Below are positions 58,435 through 64,000 of a DNA stretch of 64,000 nucleotides, piece after piece; the stretch's first letter is position 1, and every line of letters begins with the position of its first letter. The notes under the pieces are model-generated. The model was given only the letters and a program-made list of their open reading frames with translations, searched no databases and was not told the origin of the DNA. The position numbers were made by a program, and so were the translations under genes. Source of the DNA: Sphingobium sp. EP60837 (GTDB lineage Bacteria > Pseudomonadota > Alphaproteobacteria > Sphingomonadales > Sphingomonadaceae); the NCBI RefSeq assembly GCF_001658005.1, contig NZ_CP015986.1, positions 1,427,501 through 1,491,500 of the forward strand, in the 5' to 3' direction.

Positions 58435-58671
58435 ATGAACCGCAAGCCAATGGATATGGAGAAAGCCTGGGAACAGGCGCTCGGCAATATCTTCCAGCCC
58501 TATACGGGCACGCAGCACGGATCGACGAAGGCGATGGACGCCTTCGGCGCGGCGCTAAGCTCCAGCAGCTATGACATTCGCCGCCATCTGGCGCGAACCG
58601 CGGCGCGTCAGGGTTCCACCGCGCTCAACCAGTTCCTCGCTGAGGAATATTGGGGAAAGCGTCCCTACTAA
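58435..58671 (+). CDS. Small conserved-looking protein, unknown function
   Basis: 78 residues: MNRKPMDMEKAWEQALGNI, then a Gly/Thr/Ser stretch and DIRRHLARTAARQGSTALNQFL. It is predicted helical at both ends with no signal peptide, membrane segment or Cys. GAAGAGG upstream of the ATG supports translation. It lies 98 bases after the ankyrin gene. I do not recognise it. Confidence 0.55.
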   Translation: MNRKPMDMEKAWEQALGNIFQPYTGTQHGSTKAMDAFGAALSSSSYDIRRHLARTAARQGSTALNQFLAEEYWGKRPY

Positions 58672-58690
58672 TCCCGCGCGGATCCAGCCT

Positions 58691-59197
58691 TTACCAGCCC
58701 AGTTCCGCTGCATGGTCCGGATCGGCGAGCGCAGTCAGCCGCCGCGCCGCGCGCCTGGCGAAGCGCAATGTCTCAGCTTTTCGCCGCGCCGCCGGAAGCG
58801 GCTCCACCGGGGCAGGCCGCAGCAATTCGGCATCATATTGATCGGCCACGATCAACCCGGTCCGTGCGGGCCATAATGCCTCGCTGTCGAACAGCGACAG
58901 GTCGAAACCGGAAGGCACCGCCCAGAAAAAGCGGTCGCAATAATCCAGATAATCGGGCCATTTCATATCGCCCAGCAGGTCTGCGCGGCTGCATTTGATC
59001 TCGACGATGGTTATCCGCCCCGCGCTGTCCAGCGCCATGATGTCCGCACGGCGGCCATTGGGAAGCGGCACTTCCAATATCCCGCTCATGTCATGGCGGA
59101 AAAACAGGCGCAACGTGCCGCGCGCAACGGCCAGGGCCGTGCCATCGGTCAGGGGCGAACAGCCTTGCGCTACGGGAGAAGAGGAACTGGCGGTCAT
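58691..59197 (-). CDS. mmcB: DNA repair putative endonuclease MmcB
   Basis: 168 residues. The central block LPNGRRADIMALDSAGRITIVEIKCSRADLLGD has the D-x(n)-E-x-K pattern of PD-(D/E)XK nucleases, and WPDYLDYCDRFFWAVP follows; this is the MmcB family, part of the SOS response in Caulobacter. A LexA-type box lies 13 bases upstream and a -10-like TATCAT (59209-59204) places the transcript start at or near the ATG, so the mRNA may be leaderless. There is no ribosome-binding site ahead of ATG 59197. Confidence 0.9.
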   Translation of the reverse strand: MTASSSSPVAQGCSPLTDGTALAVARGTLRLFFRHDMSGILEVPLPNGRRADIMALDSAGRITIVEIKCSRADLLGDMKWPDYLDYCDRFFWAVPSGFDLSLFDSEALWPARTGLIVADQYDAELLRPAPVEPLPAARRKAETLRFARRAARRLTALADPDHAAELGW

Positions 59198-59209
59198 CGC
59201 ACTATGATA

Positions 59210-59224
59210 GAACAGGAAGGGAAC
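59210..59224 (-). promoter_or_regulatory. LexA-type SOS box upstream of mmcB
   Basis: On the minus strand the sequence is GTTCCCTTCCTGTTC, an exact GTTC-N7-GTTC direct repeat, the alphaproteobacterial LexA site. It lies just upstream of the -10-like TATCAT and 13 bases before the mmcB start, where a repressor would block RNA polymerase. Confidence 0.85.
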
Positions 59225-59232
59225 AAAAGAAA

Positions 59233-59262
59233 AGGCCGGTTCAGCATTAACTGAACCGGCCT
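59233..59262 (-). terminator. Intrinsic terminator of the wall hydrolase gene
   Basis: A perfect 12-bp stem (AGGCCGGTTCAG, 59233-59244, with 59251-59262) and a 6-base loop are followed on the minus strand by CTTTTCTTTT. The T-run is directly next to the LexA box of mmcB. Confidence 0.9.
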
Positions 59263-59289
59263 GCTGTTTCCTAAGTGCGACCCGAGGAA

Positions 59290-59937
59290 TCAGCGATAGA
59301 AGATATGATTGTCGATCGCGGCCAGCTGGCGCTTGCCCCAGCTCGGCGAAACGCGGCGGGCATGGAAGAACAGCGCGCCTTCGGCCTTGCTGTCCCAGCC
59401 GTCCTGCATGGCGATCTGTGCGATCGCGACCGCCTGGCGCCAGCTTTCGGTCGCCATCGGGATCGCGGGCATGCCGCGGCCACGAACGAAGCTGAACTGG
59501 CCGGGCTGATAGACGACGCCGCACAGGCTGCTGGCGAACCGGCCGGACTTTGCTCGATTGATGATAACGCGGGCTACGGCGAGCTGGCCTTCCAGGCTCT
59601 CACCCTTGGATTCAAAATAAACTGCACCCGCGAGGCACTTCATGTCGCCATCGAGCGTTTCTGCAGCTCCCTGGGCATCAACCAGGGCGGAAAGATTGTC
59701 GGCGCGCACATCGGCGCTATCGGAAAGGGTGCCCAGCGGCTGCGCGACTTCGCGCGGCGCGGAGAAAACAACAGCAGGCTTTGCGGCCGCCGGAGCTGAA
59801 TTCAGCTCTTGATGTTCCGGAAGGGAAACGACCGACGGAGCAGCTTCATTGGCGCTCGACATGTCGGCCGCTGTGACCGCCGCTGTGGCGGACAAAGCAA
59901 ATGCCGCGGCAATCGCGGCCTTCAGACGAAGACTCAT
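59290..59937 (-). CDS. SleB-like cell wall hydrolase
   Basis: 215 residues. A signal-like N-terminus (MSLRLKAAIAAAFALSATAAVTAA) is followed by a low-complexity Ala/Pro region and a Hydrolase_2 (SleB) domain: MKCLAGAVYFESKGESLEGQ (catalytic Glu), VARVIINRAKSGRF, SLCGVVYQPGQFSF and ALFFHA near the end. These enzymes cleave peptidoglycan glycan bonds in spores or, in non-spore-formers, during growth. It has no close ribosome-binding site before the ATG at 59937. Confidence 0.88.
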   Translation of the reverse strand: MSLRLKAAIAAAFALSATAAVTAADMSSANEAAPSVVSLPEHQELNSAPAAAKPAVVFSAPREVAQPLGTLSDSADVRADNLSALVDAQGAAETLDGDMKCLAGAVYFESKGESLEGQLAVARVIINRAKSGRFASSLCGVVYQPGQFSFVRGRGMPAIPMATESWRQAVAIAQIAMQDGWDSKAEGALFFHARRVSPSWGKRQLAAIDNHIFYR

Positions 59938-60118
59938 TACAACTCAAAAACGTGCGGTTATTGGCCGTGGACGTCGGGTCAAACCCGTAACTTACAATCG
60001 ACGTCTGGCCGCCCCCCGTCTGCGTGTTTACCTCCCCCGCCCCCCACGGGCGAATTTGGCAACCTGCGCGTTAAGCGTTGCAGGGGCCGATGCCTTCCCC
60101 CGGCCGGAGAGTCAACGA

Positions 60119-60457
60119 TCAGCAGATCGTTTCAGCGGCGAACCGTTCCGCATCCGCGATGTCGAGTTCGATAATCCACAGGTCGGGGTCCGCCCGCCGC
60201 CTGCGCGCTATATATTGAGATAGCGAATCCACGCCCTCTTCGGGGGCGGGCCCGCAACGCACCAACTGATAGTTTCCGGCAAAGTCCGGCACCCGTTCAT
60301 AGAGGCCCTTTCCCTGGCCCCGTTCGGCTGCTTCAATCAGGATGGCGCCGCTGATTTCATCGCCTTTGACCAGCACGGTGGCGAAGCCGCCCGCCGCCGC
60401 AGAGCGCCTGATGAGAACGCCGACCAGCATGGCGCTGGTCAGCCGTTCAGCCTGCAT
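60119..60457 (-). CDS. DUF1491 family protein
   Basis: 112 residues. RLTSAMLVGVLIRRSAAAGGFATVLVKGDEISGAILI and the end segment DPDLWIIELDIADAERFAAE match DUF1491, a small alphaproteobacterial family of unknown function. Its ATG overlaps the upstream thioesterase gene by 11 bases (ATGCAGGCTGA). Last gene of the hpf-ptsN-thioesterase-DUF1491 run. Confidence 0.85.
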   Translation of the reverse strand: MQAERLTSAMLVGVLIRRSAAAGGFATVLVKGDEISGAILIEAAERGQGKGLYERVPDFAGNYQLVRCGPAPEEGVDSLSQYIARRRRADPDLWIIELDIADAERFAAETIC

Positions 60458-60908
60458 AACCCGGCAATGACGATAGCGGAAATTGAGAGCGCATGAAGGT
60501 CCCGGTCCCGCGACCCACTTCTTCGCCCTCCATATCGATCAGACTCGCTTCGGCGACGAACACACGTCGCTTGCCGCTGATCCAGCGCCCTTCCGCCCGA
60601 ATCCGTCCGGGGCCAATGGGCCGGGTGAACAGCAGGTTGAAGGCGGTTGTCAGCAGGAATCGGTCGCTCACCAGGCTGTTCGCCGCGTAGAAGGCGGCAT
60701 CGTCCATCATCTTGAAATAGACCGTCCCATGCACCGCGCCGGCGGCGTGGAACTGTTCTTCGTCCACATCGAACTCGATGACCGACCGGCCCGCCTCGGG
60801 AATCGTCAGTTCGGACCGGAACATCCGGTTGATCGGAGCCGACCGGTACAAACCTTCCAACGCCCGGAAATGCGCCGCTTCGCCGCTTGGCGCGCTATCA
60901 GGCTGCAT
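60447..60908 (-). CDS. PaaI-type thioesterase, hotdog fold
   Basis: 153 residues from ATG 60908. The hotdog motif is HAAGAVHGTVYFKMMDDAAFYAANSL (H-G-x(3)-D region), with RPIGPGRIRAEGRWISGKRRVFVAEA afterwards, as in the PaaI/thioesterase superfamily. It would hydrolyse acyl-CoA thioesters; the substrate is unknown. It overlaps ptsN by 11 bases (ATGCAGCCTGA) and the downstream gene by 11 bases. A GTG at 60923 would extend it by 5 residues. Confidence 0.85.
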   Translation of the reverse strand: MQPDSAPSGEAAHFRALEGLYRSAPINRMFRSELTIPEAGRSVIEFDVDEEQFHAAGAVHGTVYFKMMDDAAFYAANSLVSDRFLLTTAFNLLFTRPIGPGRIRAEGRWISGKRRVFVAEASLIDMEGEEVGRGTGTFMRSQFPLSSLPGYAG

Positions 60909-61365
60909 CACGCGCTTCGCCACCGGCCAGCAACGCGTGCAGCGCCTCGGCCGATTTTGCGCCCCTCAACCGGGCGACATGCGCATCTTCACGCAGATAA
61001 CGCGACACTCGGGCCAGCGTCTTCAGATGCTCAGCCCCGCTATCCACAGGGGAGAGCAAAGCGAACACGACATCGACCGGCGCATCGTCCACCGCGTCGA
61101 AGGTCAGCGGCGGGCGGAGCAGAACCACGACCGCGCGCATCTTCTGAAGGCCCGCAATCTTTGCATGGGGAATGGCGATGCCCCCGCCAAAGCCGGTCGA
61201 TCCCAGCCGCTCCCGTTCCGACAGCGCGTCCGACACCATATCGGCTTTCAGCCCATAGGCGGCTGCGGCCAGTTGCGCAATTTTCTGGAAAAGAGGCTTC
61301 TTGCCGTTCACCGACAGGCCCGTAGCGAGCGCATCCGGCGCGACGATATCGTTGAAATGAACCAT
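60898..61365 (-). CDS. ptsN: PTS IIA-type regulatory protein, PtsN
   Basis: 155 residues. The phosphorylated His 67 is in GGGIAIPHAKI, the IIA-Ntr signature. PtsN (EIIA-Ntr) links phosphoenolpyruvate status to nitrogen, potassium and stress control. The gene follows hpf, as in many proteobacteria. The chosen ATG at 61365 begins the conserved MVHFNDIVAPDALATGLS; a longer frame upstream is not needed. Confidence 0.93.
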   Translation of the reverse strand: MVHFNDIVAPDALATGLSVNGKKPLFQKIAQLAAAAYGLKADMVSDALSERERLGSTGFGGGIAIPHAKIAGLQKMRAVVVLLRPPLTFDAVDDAPVDVVFALLSPVDSGAEHLKTLARVSRYLREDAHVARLRGAKSAEALHALLAGGEARDAA

Positions 61366-61490
61366 GACCAACCTGGAACAGCCGAGGCGCGCCATGCCCC
61401 AAAATCGCGCGTTGCCCGGGGATATAAAGCCCGGCCCCATAGGCCGCCTGCCGCTCTAGGTCAACTGGCGCCCTGGGGCCGGAACCCTTG

Positions 61491-62084
61491 TCAGCCGCGC
61501 GGTTCCACCCAGCCGATCGTCCCGTCATGACGGCGATAGACCATATTATAGGCCGATGTTCCCGCATTCAGGAACAGCAGCGCATTGGTGTTGCGCAGGT
61601 CCAGCATCATCACCGCGTCGGATACGCTGGCTTCGGGAATATCTACGCGGGTTTCCGCAACGATCAGCGGCGCCTCTGCCGGTTCCTCTTCCTCCTGCGA
61701 CGATGCAAAGATGGTATAGCCCGCGCCGTCCAGCCCATTCAGGTCATAGCCATTGGCACGCTGCGCCTCCGCTGCTGCGGCCTGGGGATGGCGATCTTTC
61801 AAACGGCGCAGATAGCGCCTCAGCTGCCGCTCGATCTTTTCTGCCGCCTGGTCAAAGGCCGGATGCGCTTCCTGCGCTTCGCCCGCCCCTTTTAGGATCA
61901 GGCCGGTCATCACATGGCAGACGATGTCGCAATGAAAGGCCCCGTGGGGCGCAGGTCGGAACGTGACCTGGGCGGAAATCGTGCGAGCGAAATATTTCTC
62001 GGCCATCGCCTCCAGCCGGGTCCAGACATGCTGCTTGAGCGCGTCGCCCGTGTCGACCTGATGCCCGGAAACACGAATATCCAT
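61491..62084 (-). CDS. hpf: Ribosome hibernation-promoting factor (long form)
   Basis: 197 residues, the long HPF form. The N-terminal domain (about residues 1-100, MDIRVSGHQVDTGDALKQHV) binds between ribosomal subunits, and the C-terminal domain (from about residue 140, SDAVMMLDLRNTNALLFLNA) dimerises 70S ribosomes into 100S particles. AAGGAGAAGG lies before the ATG at 62084. It heads the ptsN run 126 bases downstream and follows dnaQ after 83 bases. Confidence 0.94.
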   Translation of the reverse strand: MDIRVSGHQVDTGDALKQHVWTRLEAMAEKYFARTISAQVTFRPAPHGAFHCDIVCHVMTGLILKGAGEAQEAHPAFDQAAEKIERQLRRYLRRLKDRHPQAAAAEAQRANGYDLNGLDGAGYTIFASSQEEEEPAEAPLIVAETRVDIPEASVSDAVMMLDLRNTNALLFLNAGTSAYNMVYRRHDGTIGWVEPRG

Positions 62085-62166
62085 ATGCCTTCTCCTTGTT
62101 CTTGCCGGGCTGCGGGAAGCAGTCCGGGTGGCGCGAAGCATGAAGGGCAGGGCGTCAGACCAGCCT

Positions 62167-62859
62167 TCAAGCCTCCTCCAGCCAGAGCGGCTTTTCCAGC
62201 GTCGCGACAAACGCTGCATGCCGTTCCAGCTCCGCCGCGCTGACCGTGAAGATTCGCGCGGGACGAACAGGGCGAACCGCGGCGATGCCCGCAAGTTCCA
62301 CCCGAATGGCGTCATTATCCTCCTCTTGTGCAAGACCGAGGCCGATTTGACGGCCGCCGGTCAGTTCGATGTAAAGCTGTGCCAGCAGTTCAGCGTCGAG
62401 CAATGCGCCATGCTTGATGCGATGGCTGCGATCGATGCCGTACCGGGTGCAAAGCGCGTCCAGGCTATGCTTGGCGCCCGGATGCAACTGGCGCGCGATC
62501 GCGACCGTGTCGATCATCCGCGCCATCGTCACTTCGGGCAAGCCGCAAAGCTTCAATTCATGGTTGAGGAAGCCGAAATCGAACCGTGCATTATGCGCGA
62601 CCAGATGGCTGTCCTCCAGAAAGTCGAGCAACTCCGCGACCCCCGCCGAAAAAAACGGCTTGTCCTTTAGGAAGATGTCCGAAAGCCCGTGAATCGCCTC
62701 GGCCGCCGACGGCATCGCCCGCTGGGGATTATAATAAGCGTGAAAGGTTCGCCCTGTCGGGACGCGGTTCACAAGTTCAATGCAACCAATTTCCACTAGC
62801 CGATCTCCCGATGCGGGGTCGAATCCAGTCGTTTCGGTGTCGAAAATTATTTCGCGCAT
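62167..62859 (-). CDS. dnaQ: DNA polymerase III subunit epsilon
   Basis: 230 residues, the 3'-5' proofreading exonuclease. Exo I is FDTETTG (Asp 7, Glu 9), Exo II is HNARFDFGFLN and Exo III is HGALLDAELLA (His, Asp), a DEDDh set. The C-terminal part binds the polymerase core. ATG 62859 (MREIIFDTETTG) is the natural start; the upstream frame overlaps coaE without homology. coaE lies 35 bases upstream. Confidence 0.96.
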   Translation of the reverse strand: MREIIFDTETTGFDPASGDRLVEIGCIELVNRVPTGRTFHAYYNPQRAMPSAAEAIHGLSDIFLKDKPFFSAGVAELLDFLEDSHLVAHNARFDFGFLNHELKLCGLPEVTMARMIDTVAIARQLHPGAKHSLDALCTRYGIDRSHRIKHGALLDAELLAQLYIELTGGRQIGLGLAQEEDNDAIRVELAGIAAVRPVRPARIFTVSAAELERHAAFVATLEKPLWLEEA

Positions 62860-62893
62860 CGCCCTCTTCACGCCGACTCTGCCGGACTTGTCC

Positions 62894-63487
62894 TTATCGG
62901 CCCGTCTTTGATCCAAGGCAAGCGACCAAGCGCCGCACCTGGGCCCGCGTGACGGCGAATGTGGTGCCGGTATGGATGATATAGTCCGCCCGCCGCCGTT
63001 TTTCAGCATCAGGCGTCTGCAAGTGCAGGATTTTCCGGAATTTCCCCGCCGTCATGCCGGGCCGCCGCAGCACGCGCTTGCGCTGTTTCCACGCAGGCGC
63101 GGTAACGACGATGACCCCCGCCAGCTTGCGATGGCCATGTTTCTCATAAAGCAAGGGGATGTCGAGCACCACGAAGGCACGCGCGCGGTGGCGGCGCAGG
63201 AAAGCCATGCGCTCTTTCTTCACGGCGGGATGGACGATGGCCTCCAGCGCCTTCAGTTCCTGTGGATGACCGAACACCGCCGCCCCGAGCTTGGGCCGAT
63301 CGACCCCCATCGGACCCGTCGTGCCAGGAAAGCGCGCCTCGATCGCCGGCAACAGCTTACCTTTAGGCCCCTGCAACCGATGCACCTCGGCGTCAGCGTC
63401 GAAAACCGGCACGCCTTCGCGCCGCAGCATCGTCGCGACCGCCGATTTTCCCATGCCGATGGACCCTGTGAGCCCGTAGATCTTCAT
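62894..63487 (-). CDS. coaE: Dephospho-CoA kinase
   Basis: 197 residues. P-loop GSIGMGKS (residues 8-15), the VFDADAEVHRL segment and VVLDIPLLYE identify the last enzyme of coenzyme A synthesis, which phosphorylates the ribose 3'-OH of dephospho-CoA. It starts 2 bases after aroE ends. The aroE-coaE-dnaQ order is typical near the alphaproteobacterial origin. Confidence 0.96.
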   Translation of the reverse strand: MKIYGLTGSIGMGKSAVATMLRREGVPVFDADAEVHRLQGPKGKLLPAIEARFPGTTGPMGVDRPKLGAAVFGHPQELKALEAIVHPAVKKERMAFLRRHRARAFVVLDIPLLYEKHGHRKLAGVIVVTAPAWKQRKRVLRRPGMTAGKFRKILHLQTPDAEKRRRADYIIHTGTTFAVTRAQVRRLVACLGSKTGR

Positions 63488-63489
63488 GG

Positions 63490-64000
63490 TTACACCGCCA
63501 AGAGCAGCGCGCGCAGTTCATCATCCCGTTCGCGCGGCGCTTGCGCATCGAAGAAAATATCGAAAGCCAGCGCCGCCTGCCCGATCAGCATCTCCAGCCC
63601 ATCCAGCGCCTTCAGGCCCTGCTCCCGCGCTGCCTTCAGCAGTCCGGTCTCCAGCGGCGCATAGACAATGTCATAGACGGTCGCGTCCCGCCTCAGCGGC
63701 CGGAGGTCCAAATCCAGCACCGGCTGCCCCACCATGCCGAGCGAACTGGTGTTGACAAGCAAATCGGCGGCGGGAAGCGCATCCGCCATGCCGATCACCC
63801 GCCCCTTAACCTTGGCCCGGTCAAGCAGCGCCTGACCCTTGGCCGGATCGCGCACCATGACCGTGATGTCCGGCACCCCCAGGCTGGTCAGCGCAAACAG
63901 GATCGCCCGCGCCGCACCGCCCGCGCCGACAATCACGGCGCTCTCGCCCTTCCATTTGTCGCGCAGCAACGGCTGCAGGAAACCGCCCGCATCGGTATTG
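63490..64000 (-). CDS. aroE: Shikimate dehydrogenase, C-terminal part (truncated by window edge)
   Basis: The frame continues past base 64000, so the N-terminal substrate-binding half is missing; about 170 residues remain. Visible are NTDAGGF, the Rossmann GAGGAARAILFAL, VNTSSLGM and the end GLEMLIGQAALAF. AroE reduces 3-dehydroshikimate with NADPH in aromatic amino-acid synthesis. The upstream neighbour maf, usual here, would lie beyond the edge. Confidence 0.93.
   Translation of the reverse strand, partial: NTDAGGFLQPLLRDKWKGESAVIVGAGGAARAILFALTSLGVPDITVMVRDPAKGQALLDRAKVKGRVIGMADALPAADLLVNTSSLGMVGQPVLDLDLRPLRRDATVYDIVYAPLETGLLKAAREQGLKALDGLEMLIGQAALAFDIFFDAQAPRERDDELRALLLAV

Noticed and set aside
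61040..61048. CTATCCACA, one mismatch from a DnaA box
   Set aside because: It is inside ptsN, alone, with no A+T-rich stretch or further boxes around it. It does not support an oriC here.

Overview
The window reads as a chromosomal segment of a sphingomonad (Alphaproteobacteria, Sphingomonadaceae, close to Sphingobium/Sphingomonas). This rests on the high G+C content, on order-typical families (DUF4167, DUF6489, DUF1491, DUF3576, MmcB, PdeM with a ligase-associated helicase), on the gene order hisS-prfA-prmC-DUF4167 and DUF3576-leuS-lptE-holA, and on short palindromic repeats common in sphingomonad genomes. Almost all of it is core chromosome. I see no insertion sequence, prophage, CRISPR array, rRNA or tRNA.

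Layout. 0-2 kb: the end of a polysaccharide flippase, a CBS-pair protein, and a small membrane protein overlapping an acyl-CoA thioesterase. 2-6.3 kb (minus): hisS-prfA-prmC, then DUF4167. 6.4-9 kb: M61 peptidase and pyrophosphatase. 9-11.2 kb: a MocR-type regulator and an SH3-like lipoprotein. 11.3-13.8 kb: gyrB. 13.8-16.1 kb (minus): three TadE/TadG-like pilin-associated proteins behind a TTAA-N7-TTAAC (CtrA-type) site. 16.3-22.3 kb: lipoprotein, Lhr-type DNA-repair helicase, PLP-dependent sulfur enzyme, 2-hydroxyacid dehydrogenase, HAD hydrolase. 22.4-25.9 kb: a four-gene Mla-type lipid transport operon. 26-28.6 kb: pepN.

28.6-34.4 kb (minus) is the origin-proximal cluster DUF6489-mnmE-mnmG-rsmG-parA-parB. 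It carries two perfect 16-bp parS palindromes and one near-perfect one, two of the three inside rsmG. Further origin-associated genes follow: rho (38-39.3 kb), DUF3576-leuS-lptE-holA (43-48 kb) and aroE-coaE-dnaQ (62-64 kb). The segment therefore probably lies near the chromosome's origin/centromere, although no oriC is evident inside it.

34.6-37.2 kb holds a dienelactone hydrolase, a quinone oxidoreductase and a phytanoyl-CoA dioxygenase gene broken by two frameshifts. 39.6-43.2 kb holds a two-domain aspartic protease, PBP1A and MsrB. 48-54.2 kb holds a small outer-membrane protein, an SDR enzyme, a ThiE-like protein, the YggS PLP protein and a TonB-dependent receptor. 54.3-60 kb holds PdeM, TrhO, a YgjP-type peptidase, YcgN, SCO, an ankyrin protein, a small unknown protein, MmcB under a clear LexA-type box, and a SleB-like wall hydrolase. 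60.1-62.1 kb holds hpf-ptsN-thioesterase-DUF1491.

The most notable signals are regulatory or structural: the parS sites embedded in rsmG, the CtrA-type site ahead of the Tad-like genes, the LexA box fused to a terminator ahead of mmcB, a terminator with no gene upstream of it (candidate small RNA) beside the MocR gene, and the doubly frameshifted dioxygenase. I did not find a clearly new multi-gene defence or biosynthetic system.
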